DNA from: an uncultured Deferribacteraceae bacterium
Lineage (GTDB): Bacteria > Chrysiogenota > Deferribacteres > Deferribacterales > Mucispirillaceae
Assembly (NCBI GenBank): GCA_947039055.1
Contig: CAMQYB010000003.1
Location: 1 to 26,213, forward strand
DNA: 26,213 nucleotides
Direction: 5' to 3'
Positions 1-9,313 of the stretch are shown one piece after another. Position 1 is the stretch's first letter. Each line of letters opens with the position of its first letter. Below the pieces are notes generated by a model, which saw nothing but the letters and a program-made list of their open reading frames with translations, was not told the origin of the DNA and made no database searches. The position numbers and the translations under genes are program-made.

Positions 1-67
1 AATGTTTGAAACGAGCCATTCATTGGAAAAAGAGATCAAAAAGAGGTTAGGTAAGATAGATGCCTAA
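1..67 (+). CDS. hsdM: C-terminal end of probable type I restriction-modification methyltransferase subunit (partial)
   Basis: An open frame enters from the left edge and stops with TAA at 65-67. The visible residues end in a charged helical tail (LEKEIKKRLGKIDA). The stop overlaps the start of hsdS (ATG at 60) by 8 bases, which is the usual translational coupling of hsdM and hsdS. The identity is inferred from position in an hsdM-hsdS-x-hsdR operon and from the helix-like tail. Too little is present to show any methyltransferase motif. Confidence 0.6.
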   Translation, partial: MFETSHSLEKEIKKRLGKIDA

Positions 68-1217
68 AGATAAAGATTTACAAACTGTGAAACTGTCTGA
101 GTTAATAACATTTGTAACAGGAAAGAAAAACTCTAATGCAGCTATTGTTAATGGAGAATATCCATTTTTCACATGTTCGCCAACAACTTTAGCAATTGAT
201 ACATTTTCTTTTGACCAGAGAGCAATATTACTTGCAGGCAACAATGCAAGTGGTATTTTTAGTATTAAAAAATATCAAGGCAAATTTGATGCATATCAAC
301 GAACATATATAATTGATGTAATAGATTCAAATAAAACAAATTTCAATTATATGTTTTATGCCATTCAACTACAATTAAAACACTTACAACAAATATCAGT
401 TGGCAGTGCTACAAGATTTATAACTAAACCGATTATTGATAACCTTTCAATTTTTCTTCCCCCTCTTTTAGAGCAAGAGAGTATAGCGTTAACGTTGTCA
501 TGTTTAGATGATAAAATAGAACTGAACGCCCAAATGAACAAGACACTGGAAGAAATGGCACAAGCAATTTTTAAATCTTGGTTTGTGGATTTTGATCCAT
601 TCAAAGATGGCGAATTTGAAGATAGCGAACTAGGAAAAATCCCGAAAGGCTGGAAAGTCGGAAAATTAAGTGATATTGCTGATATTGTAATGGGACAATC
701 GCCAGAGGGAACGAGTTATAACGAAGAAGGCAATGGCGAGATATTTTATCAAGGTAGGGGAGAGTTTAATTGGAGATTTCCAACACAAAGACTATTTACT
801 ACTGAACCTAAAAGAATGGCAGAGATAGGAGATATTTTGATGAGTGTTCGTGCTCCAGTCGGAGATATAAATGTTTCTATGGATAGGTGCTGTATTGGAC
901 GTGGACTATCTAAGATAAGAAGCAAAAACAATCATCAATCATTTGTATTATATTTAATGAAAAATCTAAAACAACAATTTACAATTTACAATGGAGAGGG
1001 TACAGTTTTTGGTTCAATTAATAAAGATACATTAAATGACTTAAAAATTGTATTACCAATAATAAGTAGTGTTAATAAATTTGAACATATAGTAAGTGCA
1101 TACGATGAAAAGATATTACGGAATACGATTGAAACTGAACAATTAAAAAATCTTCGTGATTATCTACTCCCAAAACTTATGAGTGGAGAAATCCGTGTAC
1201 CTCTGGAGAAAAAATAA
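60..1217 (+). CDS. hsdS: Type I restriction enzyme specificity subunit HsdS
   Basis: HsdS recognises the bipartite DNA target and holds the M and R subunits together in the cytoplasmic restriction-modification complex. The 385 residues have the family layout. The first target-recognition domain is at about 1-140. A central conserved helix at about 148-180 carries LDDKIELNAQMNKTLEEMAQ and then KSWFVDFDP. The second target-recognition domain starts at about 196 with GWKVGKLSDIADIVMGQSP. A closing conserved helix at about 345-380 carries NLRDYLLPKLMSGEIRV. Length is normal for a full two-domain subunit. The start overlaps the upstream hsdM stop, with a purine-rich AGAGG about 13 bases before it. 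The next gene starts directly after the stop. No homopolymer or simple repeat suggesting phase variation was seen. The target cannot be read from sequence alone. Confidence 0.95.
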   Translation: MPKDKDLQTVKLSELITFVTGKKNSNAAIVNGEYPFFTCSPTTLAIDTFSFDQRAILLAGNNASGIFSIKKYQGKFDAYQRTYIIDVIDSNKTNFNYMFYAIQLQLKHLQQISVGSATRFITKPIIDNLSIFLPPLLEQESIALTLSCLDDKIELNAQMNKTLEEMAQAIFKSWFVDFDPFKDGEFEDSELGKIPKGWKVGKLSDIADIVMGQSPEGTSYNEEGNGEIFYQGRGEFNWRFPTQRLFTTEPKRMAEIGDILMSVRAPVGDINVSMDRCCIGRGLSKIRSKNNHQSFVLYLMKNLKQQFTIYNGEGTVFGSINKDTLNDLKIVLPIISSVNKFEHIVSAYDEKILRNTIETEQLKNLRDYLLPKLMSGEIRVPLEKK

Positions 1218-1940
1218 ATGAATACTAGAACTCTTACAATTATTATTATTTCAGTTTTTGCAATGATTATACTTGCTATACTATTTGTTGGATTACATCT
1301 TTATGGTGGATTTGAAAAAACATCTTCCTTCTTTACTTCTTTAGGTGTTTTTCTAACTCTTGGAGCAATCGCTGTCGCAATTTATATTCCTAATAAAATC
1401 GCCAATCAACAAAATAAAATCGCTCTATTTGAAAAAAAATATGAACTGTATACTATTTATAGTATTCTTGTTAGGAGTGCAAATAAGACTTATGTAACAC
1501 TGAATAATAAAAATCTTGAAAATAGCTTTGATAAAAACTTTAAAGAGAATAAACATTTAAGATGGTTAATGTTTGTTAATTTTTTATTACACATAGAAGA
1601 AATTGATAAACTCATAGATGATAAAGCTTCCATAAACGAGACTAATCTAAAGAAAAGGGCTAGAGAATTAAAGCAAGTTAAACATTTTCAAAATGAAATT
1701 ACATTGAAAACTTTTGAATTAGATAAAATTAAATACTTGTTTTCATTAACTCAAAAAGAGTTAATGAAACTTGATGATATTATAAATAAATTAGATGCAA
1801 TTTATTATAAGACTGTTGATATTCTCATTAATTATAAAGATTTTAAAAAAAGCTTACTTGAATTAGCTGAAAATATAAAAGAACCAACCATTCTCACAAC
1901 AATGCAAAAACAACTACAACTTTCATCAGAGGTAAAATAA
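1218..1940 (+). CDS. Membrane-anchored helical protein of unknown function within the hsd operon
   Basis: I do not recognise a characterised family. The 240 residues begin with two hydrophobic segments (about 7-29 and 35-58), followed by a polar, Lys/Glu-rich, largely helical cytoplasmic part. Just after the second segment is NQQNKIALFEKKYELY, a coiled-coil-like stretch; from memory, similar motifs occur in small two-helix proteins near defence genes. The ATG follows the hsdS stop with no gap, and the TAA overlaps the hsdR ATG by one base. The gene is therefore translated as part of the R-M operon, and it splits the usual hsdS-hsdR pair. A role as an accessory, sensor or anti-phage partner is inference. 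It could also be an unrelated passenger. Confidence 0.8.
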   Translation: MNTRTLTIIIISVFAMIILAILFVGLHLYGGFEKTSSFFTSLGVFLTLGAIAVAIYIPNKIANQQNKIALFEKKYELYTIYSILVRSANKTYVTLNNKNLENSFDKNFKENKHLRWLMFVNFLLHIEEIDKLIDDKASINETNLKKRARELKQVKHFQNEITLKTFELDKIKYLFSLTQKELMKLDDIINKLDAIYYKTVDILINYKDFKKSLLELAENIKEPTILTTMQKQLQLSSEVK

Positions 1941-4900
1941 TGTCATTCACTGAAGAAAACTACGAAAACGCTATAATTCAGCTATTCACGTCTATAGGAT
2001 ACACGCATATTTACGCACCTGATATTAACCGTGATTATCACTCGCCGATATATACTGACATGCTCAAAATTAGTCTCACGAACCTCAACCCTAATATTCC
2101 AACAGACGGAATTGATGATGCAATCTATAAACTAACAAATTTTGAAACCGCACCTCTGATTCAAAAAAATCAACTCTTTATGCAATATATACAAAACGGG
2201 ATAAATGTTAAATTTTGCATAGACGGACAAGACAGAACTGAACTCGTTTATCTAATAGATTACAATAACATCAACAATAACTCCTTTCACGTTATTAATC
2301 AGTGGACAGTTATTGAAAATAGTGAGAAACGTCCTGACATCATTCTATTTATCAACGGATTGCCACTTGTCGTTATTGAACTTAAATCTCCATCAAGAGA
2401 AGAAACTAATGCTAGTGAAGCTTATAGACAAATTAAAAACAATATGAAAGAAATACCCGTACTTTTTATCTATAACATCGCCTGTGTCATGAGCGATCAA
2501 CTAACTAATAAAATCGGAACTTTAACTTCTGATGAAAATAGATATATGGAATGGAAAACTAAAGACGGAAAATATGAAAATAATAAACACGCGCAATTTG
2601 ATACTTTCTTTGAAGGGTTATTTATTAAAGATAGATTCTTAGATATTATTAAAAATTTCTGCTGTTACGCAAGTAATGGAACTAATCAAAATAAAATCCT
2701 TGCTGGATATCATCAATATTTCGCCGTAAAAAAAGCAGTCGATAGCACCGTGCATGCTGTTGATAACGATCAGAAAGGTGGCGTGTTTTGGCATACTCAA
2801 GGGAGTGGAAAATCGCTATCTATGGTGTTCTATGCGCATCTATTACAAGAGGCGTTAAACAGTCCAACTATAATCGTACTAACTGATAGAAACGATCTTG
2901 ATAATCAACTTTATCTACAGTTCTCTAAATGTAAAGATTTTCTACGTCAAGATCCGCAACAAGCTGAAAATAGAGAGGGATTAAAAAAACTATTAAATAA
3001 CCGTATCGCTAACGGAATAATTTTTACCACTATGCAAAAATTTGAAGAGTCTGATGAACCTTTATCTACTCGTAAAAATATAGTAGTGATTTCTGATGAA
3101 GCTCACCGTGGACAGTATGGACTTAAAGAAGAGGTAGGCAAAGACGGAAAAATTAAAATCGGGTTCGCAAGAATTATTAGAAACAGTCTACCTAATGCTA
3201 CATACATCGGCTTTACTGGAACTCCTATTTCTATGAATGATCGAAGCACCCGTGAAGTGTTCGGAGATTATATAGATATTTACGATATGACTCAAGCGGT
3301 GGAAGACGGTGCAACTAGACCTGTGTATTATGAAAGCCGTGTGATTAATCTAAAACTTGATACGGGTACGATGGATAAAATCGATCAACAGTACGATGAG
3401 TTCGCTCAAACAACTGATGATTATACTATTGAAAAAAGTAAAAAAGAACTGTCAAAAATGGACGCTCTACTTGGGGCTGAACAAACTATCAACTCGCTTG
3501 TTGATGATATCCTGTTGCACTATGAAAACAACCGTCAAAATCTGCTCACTGGTAAAGCTATTATTGTTGCGTACTCTCGTCCTATCGCTATGAAAATTTA
3601 TGAACGCATACTCGAACTTAGACCTGCATGGGATAAAAAAGTTAATGTAGTTATGACATCTGCTAACGGCGATCCTGAAGAGTGGAGAGAGATAATAGGT
3701 AACAACACTCACAAAGAAAAGTTAGCAAATAAATTTAAAGATAACGACGATGATATGAAAATAGCTATCGTTGTTGATATGTGGCTCACTGGGTTTGATG
3801 TGCCATCATTATCGACTATGTATATTTATAAACCGATGGCTGGACACACTCTTATGCAAGCGATCGCAAGAGTTAATAGAGTGTTTGAAGATAAAGAGGG
3901 TGGACTTATTGTTGACTATATAGGTATAGCATCAGCACTAAATCAAGCGATGAGCGATTACACGAATAGAGATAAATCGAACTACGGTAATACTGATATC
4001 AAAGAGGAGGCATATCCTAAATTTTTAGAAAAATTATCGGTGTGTCGTGAAATCTTTCATTCACTTAATTACAATAATTTTATTGAAGCGACAGATATTG
4101 AACGTGCAAAAATTATTACCGATGCTTTAAACTTTATAACTGATATATCGCAAGAGGAAAATAAAAAAACATTTATAAAAGAAGCGTTACTGCTTAAACA
4201 AGCGTTATCACTTTGTTCTAGTATAGTTGATAGAGATAAACGTGTTGAAGCTGCATTTTTTGAAGCTGTACGCACGCTTGTTGTACGGTTATCTAATGAG
4301 GGTGGAAACGGTAAAGCTTTCTCTCTAAAAGATATCAATGAGAGTATCAACAATCTTTTAAAACAATCTATAAAAAGCGATGGAGTGATTAATCTTTTCA
4401 CTGAGATTGATAAAGAATTTTCGCTTTTTGATCCGATATATTTAGATCAACTATCTAAAATTGAACATAAAAATATAGCGGTTGAACTCCTCAAAAAATT
4501 AGTAGCAGAAAAGGTAAAGCTATATAGCAAAACTAACCTCGTAAAATCTGAAAAGTTCTCTGATAAAATGCAACGGATTTTAATTAGTTATCACAACGGA
4601 ATGCTAACGAACGAACAAGTAATTGATAAGTTGATCCGTATGGCAGAGGAAATGAATACAGAAAATGCAATGGGTAAAAAGTTGGGATTAACTGGAGATG
4701 AGTTAGCTTTTTATGACGCATTAACTAAACCTGAGGCGATAAAAGATTTTTATGAAAACGAACAACTTGTAGAGATAACAAAAAAACTTACTGATATGTT
4801 GCGTGATAATCGTACTATAGATTGGGAGAGAAAAGAGAGTGCAAGAGCTGGTATGCGTAAAATGATTAAACGATTATTAAAGAAATATAAATACCCACCT

Positions 4901-4963
4901 GAGGGGATAGATGATGCGATGGATACGATTATAAGACAGTGCGAACTTTGGACAGATAATTAA
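1940..4963 (+). CDS. hsdR: Type I restriction enzyme endonuclease/translocase subunit HsdR
   Basis: HsdR translocates and cleaves DNA lacking the methylation of the cognate M-S complex. The 1007 residues show the expected order. An N-terminal PD-(D/E)xK nuclease has RPD at about 131-133 and IELKSP with E147/K149. The superfamily 2 helicase motor follows, with HTQGSGKS (Walker A, 285-292), ISDEAHRGQYG (DEAH, 386-389) and YIGFTGTPI (about 422-430). A second RecA-like lobe has MWLTGFDVPSL and MQAIARVNRVF. The C-terminal helical domain probably docks onto the M-S complex. All catalytic motifs look intact, so the enzyme is probably active. The start overlaps the preceding stop by one base and has AGAGG about 10 bases upstream. 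It is the last gene of the operon. Confidence 0.96.
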   Translation: MSFTEENYENAIIQLFTSIGYTHIYAPDINRDYHSPIYTDMLKISLTNLNPNIPTDGIDDAIYKLTNFETAPLIQKNQLFMQYIQNGINVKFCIDGQDRTELVYLIDYNNINNNSFHVINQWTVIENSEKRPDIILFINGLPLVVIELKSPSREETNASEAYRQIKNNMKEIPVLFIYNIACVMSDQLTNKIGTLTSDENRYMEWKTKDGKYENNKHAQFDTFFEGLFIKDRFLDIIKNFCCYASNGTNQNKILAGYHQYFAVKKAVDSTVHAVDNDQKGGVFWHTQGSGKSLSMVFYAHLLQEALNSPTIIVLTDRNDLDNQLYLQFSKCKDFLRQDPQQAENREGLKKLLNNRIANGIIFTTMQKFEESDEPLSTRKNIVVISDEAHRGQYGLKEEVGKDGKIKIGFARIIRNSLPNATYIGFTGTPISMNDRSTREVFGDYIDIYDMTQAVEDGATRPVYYESRVINLKLDTGTMDKIDQQYDEFAQTTDDYTIEKSKKELSKMDALLGAEQTINSLVDDILLHYENNRQNLLTGKAIIVAYSRPIAMKIYERILELRPAWDKKVNVVMTSANGDPEEWREIIGNNTHKEKLANKFKDNDDDMKIAIVVDMWLTGFDVPSLSTMYIYKPMAGHTLMQAIARVNRVFEDKEGGLIVDYIGIASALNQAMSDYTNRDKSNYGNTDIKEEAYPKFLEKLSVCREIFHSLNYNNFIEATDIERAKIITDALNFITDISQEENKKTFIKEALLLKQALSLCSSIVDRDKRVEAAFFEAVRTLVVRLSNEGGNGKAFSLKDINESINNLLKQSIKSDGVINLFTEIDKEFSLFDPIYLDQLSKIEHKNIAVELLKKLVAEKVKLYSKTNLVKSEKFSDKMQRILISYHNGMLTNEQVIDKLIRMAEEMNTENAMGKKLGLTGDELAFYDALTKPEAIKDFYENEQLVEITKKLTDMLRDNRTIDWERKESARAGMRKMIKRLLKKYKYPPEGIDDAMDTIIRQCELWTDN

Positions 4964-5082
4964 AATTCAACTATATTAATTTATAAAAATATATTTGATT
5001 TATTCTCGATTGATTTAAATAGAATTGAAACTATATGATGAGAGGGGTGGTTGTTAATTGATAGGTTTGTATGTATAAACAG

Positions 5083-5110
5083 AAGGCGTAAGATTAACCA
5101 TTTACGCTTT
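5083..5110 (+). terminator. Weak hairpin, possible terminator of the hsd operon
   Basis: AAGGCGTAA (5083-5091) can pair with TTACGCTTT (5102-5110), giving nine pairs including one G-U, with a 10-base loop. The following sequence is only moderately T-rich (ATTATTGAT). It lies about 120 bases after the hsdR stop. A plausible but weak intrinsic terminator. Confidence 0.3.
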
Positions 5111-5478
5111 ATTATTGATACTTATTTAGATTGTTTTAACTTATCCATTTTGCAGAGTCTGATTATTTATTAAGCAACTTTATCTAACTTGTTAACAATA
5201 CTGATTTTTTGAGGTTTATTAATTGTGAATACTTATATCTAACTAACGCTCAATATTGAGAGTAGTGCGAGTTTGTACGTTTTAATATTTTCTATTGTCA
5301 TGGCAGATAGATGAGATATATAACAATTTTTATTATATATATAAATGCTAAAGTTTTTTAGAGTATTGACAAATCGGTGATCATATATAATTATAGTGAG
5401 CGACCATATCTGAAACATAAAGTTTAAATGTATAGATTTTAGATATTGATGTCCGTTAGACTTCAGTATATCTGATAT

Positions 5479-5625
5479 TTATTTTACGCTAAGAACTAGG
5501 TTTAGATAGTAAACGCACAAACATAAACACGTACAAAAACACTTACCGAAGTGGTAAGCTCTTGTGGGCTCAAAATTCAGTGTATGTAAAAAGTCATTCA
5601 ATTCAAAATCATTTTCAACAAACAT
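5479..5625 (-). CDS. Doubtful 48-residue small ORF with a strong ribosome binding site
   Basis: On the minus strand an ATG (5625-5623) follows GGAGGA (5638-5633) with 7 bases between, the best Shine-Dalgarno in the intergenic region. The peptide starts MFVENDFELNDFLHTLNFEP, is acidic and protein-like for about 28 residues, then turns into a Cys/Leu/Tyr-rich tail that looks like read-through of non-coding sequence. A hairpin CTTACC/GGTAAG (5542-5558) followed by TGTTTTTGT on the minus strand lies exactly where the plausible part ends. A 17-codon ORF (5668-5615, minus) overlaps its start. Options are a leader peptide, the 5' remnant of a decayed gene, or chance. No family recognised. Confidence 0.25.
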   Translation of the reverse strand: MFVENDFELNDFLHTLNFEPTRAYHFGKCFCTCLCLCVYYLNLVLSVK

Positions 5626-5930
5626 TTAAAACTCCTCCATAAGCGTATTTCATGAATATATTACTCATATCGGCAGATAATTTCAATTGATTAGTTATAA
5701 TGAAGTTAAAATCAAAACTTATTTTTATATTTATCCTTCAAGATTATATTCTAGGTTGTCATGTTTTGACACATATCTACAGTATCTCTAGTAGTCATTT
5801 CTAGTGGCTTTCATTTTGATTGGAATTGCACAATAGGGTCATTAAAATTTCACCAAAAAATAATTTGAATAGTTGTTTTTTTAGAGAGATATTCAAAAAA
5901 AAAGCGAAAAAAAATGAGATTTTTAACAAT

Positions 5931-5952
5931 AAGTTTAGGCATGACTAAACTT
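5931..5952. promoter_or_regulatory. Palindromic operator upstream of the lipoprotein gene
   Basis: AAGTTTAG (5931-5938) and CTAAACTT (5945-5952) form a perfect 8-bp inverted repeat with a 6-base spacer (GCATGA). The right half runs into TTTAC and the -35 box. The same arrangement recurs before the TonB-dependent receptor at 10153-10174. The TTAGGC...CTAA core resembles half-sites of DtxR/IdeR/MntR-type metalloregulators; this is resemblance only, and the regulator is not in the window. Confidence 0.55.
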
Positions 5953-5956
5953 TTAC

Positions 5957-5984
5957 TTGACAATTCGTATTAAAATAGTTTAAT
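5957..5984 (+). promoter_or_regulatory. Sigma70-type promoter for the lipoprotein gene
   Basis: A perfect -35 TTGACA (5957-5962) is followed after 16 bases by TTTAAT (5979-5984). A-tracts at about 5896-5915 could act as an UP element. The operator at 5931-5952 sits just upstream of the -35. The start codon at 6060 is preceded by AGGGAG (6046-6051), 8 bases away. The -10 is not perfect; TAAAAT at 5971-5976 is an alternative with a different -35. Confidence 0.55.
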
Positions 5985-6059
5985 TTCAGTTTAATACATT
6001 TATGAATAGTTAGATTATCATAATATTGAGTATTTTATAAAGATTAGGGAGTTTATAAT

Positions 6060-9000
6060 ATGAAAAAGTTGTCTACGGCATTAGTTTTGATGTTATCGAT
6101 GTTTATTATTTCATGTGGAGATGATAAAAAGAGTGATGGGGATGATCAAGCAGTTGGTTTAAAGCTAAAGGGTGTGGTTGTTGATCCATATATAAGAGAT
6201 AGTCGAGTATCTCTTATCAAAAAAGGTGAGACGGTTACAGCGAGGGTTTGTGGATCAAGTGGAAACTTGCCTTGTGAGGGTTGGAGTAATGAGATTGGTG
6301 AGTGGCAGATATCTATTAATATTGGTATGAATTTAGATGATTTTTATTTAAATGCGATAGGTGGGATAGATACAAAGTACGGCATAGCGTTTGACAATAT
6401 TCCGTTACGCAGATCAAAGTTTGCGTTGAATGATAAGATTGTTATCTCTCCTATAACTACAGTTTTACATGATTATAGCAGTGATACTAATGATAGTGCA
6501 AAAGCTGAAAGCACGGTTAAGAAAGCTTTAGGGCTTGATGATAGTATAGATCTATATGCAGATCCTATGGATAATATATCGTTACTGAAAGGGTCTTATA
6601 TGATTGTAAAGACTGCGATATTATTAAACGAAAAAGGTGGTAGTAATTCTATTGATGTTATCGCAACAAATATAGGCAGTAATGAGAATATATTTAGTAA
6701 TGACAAATATTTAGGAGCTATACTTGTGGGTGTTGATAATGCAACTTCAAGAGAAGAGATTAAAGCTTCTAAGGTGAGTTTAGATGCAACAATAGGAGAG
6801 ATTAATGATGTTGTCGCAAAAATTGCAAAAACAGAGAAACTTGTATATTTCAAAGAGGCGATAGTAAACGGATTGCAAAATTATCCAACTGATCCAGCTG
6901 ATCCTACTGCTGATTTTGCAACAAATGTTGAGCAGTTATACGATAGAGTAGAGATTGTTATGGAGAGTAATCTATCAGTTATTCAAACGAATATTAATCA
7001 GATTGTACGACTTCTTAAAGCAACTCAAGAAACTGATGAACTAGATGATTACGTTAATTTTAATGTAACTGAAAGTGAGTTTCAAGAAAAGTTAGTTACA
7101 TATGTTCCAGATACTTTAAAAGCAAGATTAGTAGGAGTATCAACTGATAGCGTGATATCTGTAGATATCCCTTACTTTGAAGTTTTGGGTGATGATAATG
7201 CTAAACGTAGCAGTTATTACTTTAATTCAACGGCTGATAATACTTATAAAGCAAGACAATTAATTTCAGATGTAAATAGCGATGCGATTAACGATACTAT
7301 TTATACGCAAGTAATAATTGCGAATACTAAATATGGTTTACATGAAAAAGCAGCAAATTTTGCTGATATATATATGATTGATTCATTAAATAGAGCTGAT
7401 GCTTATAGACTAATAGGGGCTTATTCTTCAAGTTATAACAAAGTAAAAGCTATAGAGTATTTAGATGAGAGTAAAAGATTGTTAGATGCTATATATAAAG
7501 TTACTCCGCCGCCGTCAGGCAACACTTTAACTAGTATAGCGATGGTTTATCAAATGCTGGCTACTGAATATGGTCGTGCAGATGCAGTAGATAAAGGAAG
7601 TGCGATAAGAAACTTTTTAATTAATGATTTGTTAGGTGCTTTAGATAGTTCTTCATCTCCTAGTGTTGCTACATTATACGGAAGATTAATATTCGGTATA
7701 GAGAATGCAATAGGAGGTGTTATGTCAGATCTTGTAGCAAACAAGGAATATGAAAATGCAGAAAGATTAGCAGTGGATTATAATGAGTTAATTACGAATT
7801 TACAACCAGGTGCTGTAAATGGCAAGCGATACGCTACTCACTTGATAGCTTATGAAGTTCTTATGGAAGTATATTTTAAAATTGTACAACAAAAAGAAAA
7901 AGATAATGTATCTTCAGCTGAATTAATCAAATATAAAAATTTAATTTTAGCTGCTTATGATAGCGCTTTAGAAAAAAAAGATATCGATGCCTCAGATGGT
8001 GGTACTACATGGAAAAACTCTTTTGCTGGTATGATGGCTCCAGTAGGATGGAGTAAGGGTGCTTCATATATTAATGATACTTTTTTACCAATGATTGGAA
8101 AAATTACAGGTGCTTATAAATATAATAGTTATCTTGGCTACCTATCTTTAGTAGGTGAATTTAATACAGTTAAAACATTTATTGAAAGCAAGGTTGCGAT
8201 GGGTAGTGCATTTGAGAATATATCAGATTATGTAGAAATTATCACCTATTATAATGACTATAATAAAGGAATATCTCTTAATGCTTTTGAGTATGGGAAT
8301 AATCCTATTGCAAAAGAATATTTAGTTTATCTAGTTACACAACTTGATAAAGCTGTAACGTATTTTAATCAACAAGATGTTAAACCACTTAAACTTGGAG
8401 AACTGATAACAGATAGTAGTGAACGCGTAGCGAGTAGGTATTCGCATCAGGGCTATTTAAGAGTTGCAGATATATATGCGTTATTTGATAAGACGGAAGC
8501 TAAAAAAGTATTAGCAAAAGCTACGAGTTATGTAGCTACAACTCCAGACTCATTTCTAAAATCAAAAGCGTATGCAGTAATAGGAAAGATGTACCATGAT
8601 ATTGGAGAGACAATAAATGCTGAAAGTCACTTTACTAAAGCGGCAGGTGTTTCTATACCATCAGACACTGCGTCAGTGAGTTATGCTTTCTATATAGGTT
8701 TAGCACATGATGAGTTTATTATGAATAATGAAGATAAAACTACGAAGATGAATGAATATCTAGGAAAAGCTATATTAGAGATAGATAAAATGCCTAATGG
8801 TACAGATACGGAGAAAGAAGCAAGAGTTGATAATTTACGGTATGTAGCAGCTGAGTATGCAAATATTCCAGACTTAGCTAAAGCAGATGAGATTTTTAAA
8901 CGTGCTACAACAGAGGCACAAGCTATTTCGTCTACAAATAAGAGAAAAACAGCACTTATTGAAGTAATGGATGGATATGTATCTATCGGCTTAGTAGATA

Positions 9001-9278
9001 GAGCAGGTATTATGGCAAATGATACGACTATTATGACAACTGAAGCAGATAAGTATACTGCGTTAGAGTCGATAGCAGAAGCTGTTGTGAACATGGATGT
9101 ATTTAAGGGTACGGATATCGCAATTTCAGATACAGATAAAGACGGTAAACCAGATTTCTTTGCACCATGGGCAACAGCTGAGCAGATAACAGCATCAGGA
9201 TTAACGCTTGATGATGATATTGACGGCGACGGCGTTTTAGATAGTACAGATTTAAGACCGTTTTTTAAAGATAATTAA
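6060..9278 (+). CDS. Large lipoprotein with TPR-like helical repeats and acidic Ca-binding-type C-terminus
   Basis: The 1072 residues start with a lipoprotein signal: MKK, a hydrophobic core, then IISC with the lipidated Cys at about 19, followed by an acidic linker (GDDKKSDGDDQ). Residues about 35-200 look like a small beta domain (KGVVVDPYIRDSRVSLIKKG), then ISPITTVLHDYSSD and KKALGLDD, a pattern seen in some exported lipoproteins. The middle and C-terminal parts are helical with TPR-like spacing of Ala/Tyr/Leu (for example AYAVIGKMYHDIGETINAES). The tail carries DTDKDGKPDFF and DDDIDGDGVLDSTD, thrombospondin-type-3-like acidic loops expected to bind Ca2+. It is probably anchored in an outer membrane leaflet or facing the periplasm. 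It stands alone under its own promoter, which resembles that of the receptor operon downstream. Function unknown; a binding or assembly scaffold is a guess. Confidence 0.85.
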   Translation: MKKLSTALVLMLSMFIISCGDDKKSDGDDQAVGLKLKGVVVDPYIRDSRVSLIKKGETVTARVCGSSGNLPCEGWSNEIGEWQISINIGMNLDDFYLNAIGGIDTKYGIAFDNIPLRRSKFALNDKIVISPITTVLHDYSSDTNDSAKAESTVKKALGLDDSIDLYADPMDNISLLKGSYMIVKTAILLNEKGGSNSIDVIATNIGSNENIFSNDKYLGAILVGVDNATSREEIKASKVSLDATIGEINDVVAKIAKTEKLVYFKEAIVNGLQNYPTDPADPTADFATNVEQLYDRVEIVMESNLSVIQTNINQIVRLLKATQETDELDDYVNFNVTESEFQEKLVTYVPDTLKARLVGVSTDSVISVDIPYFEVLGDDNAKRSSYYFNSTADNTYKARQLISDVNSDAINDTIYTQVIIANTKYGLHEKAANFADIYMIDSLNRADAYRLIGAYSSSYNKVKAIEYLDESKRLLDAIYKVTPPPSGNTLTSIAMVYQMLATEYGRADAVDKGSAIRNFLINDLLGALDSSSSPSVATLYGRLIFGIENAIGGVMSDLVANKEYENAERLAVDYNELITNLQPGAVNGKRYATHLIAYEVLMEVYFKIVQQKEKDNVSSAELIKYKNLILAAYDSALEKKDIDASDGGTTWKNSFAGMMAPVGWSKGASYINDTFLPMIGKITGAYKYNSYLGYLSLVGEFNTVKTFIESKVAMGSAFENISDYVEIITYYNDYNKGISLNAFEYGNNPIAKEYLVYLVTQLDKAVTYFNQQDVKPLKLGELITDSSERVASRYSHQGYLRVADIYALFDKTEAKKVLAKATSYVATTPDSFLKSKAYAVIGKMYHDIGETINAESHFTKAAGVSIPSDTASVSYAFYIGLAHDEFIMNNEDKTTKMNEYLGKAILEIDKMPNGTDTEKEARVDNLRYVAAEYANIPDLAKADEIFKRATTEAQAISSTNKRKTALIEVMDGYVSIGLVDRAGIMANDTTIMTTEADKYTALESIAEAVVNMDVFKGTDIAISDTDKDGKPDFFAPWATAEQITASGLTLDDDIDGDGVLDSTDLRPFFKDN

Positions 9279-9313
9279 AAAGTAGTTTAGAAAGAATTGA
9301 TAGAGTAACGATA

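Larger units (their letters stand above)
4964..5930. other. Long AT-rich intergenic stretch, mostly without recognisable content
   Basis: No open frame longer than a few dozen codons on either strand looks like a conserved protein. What can be seen is a weak hairpin downstream of hsdR (5083-5110), perfect short palindromes TTGTTAACAA (5189-5198) and CTCAATATTGAG (5249-5260), a possible minus-strand small ORF (5479-5625), an inverted pair TGTCA/TGACA near 5758-5772, and two A-tracts (about 5896-5915) just upstream of the lipoprotein operator. It may be decayed DNA at the edge of a mobile R-M cassette, but no insertion-sequence ends or tRNA attachment site were found. Confidence 0.5.

Noticed and set aside
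5189..5260. Perfect palindromes TTGTTAACAA and CTCAATATTGAG as operators
   Set aside because: Each occurs once, short palindromes are common in AT-rich DNA, and no gene is adjacent.
5366..5391. Promoter TTGACA with TATAAT in the long intergenic region
   Set aside because: The spacer is only 14 bases, and no gene or clear RNA follows.
8690..9094. 134-codon minus-strand open frame inside the lipoprotein gene
   Set aside because: It is antisense to a convincing gene, has low-complexity composition, and no ribosome binding site or family resemblance; typical shadow frame. The other antisense frames were rejected for the same reasons.
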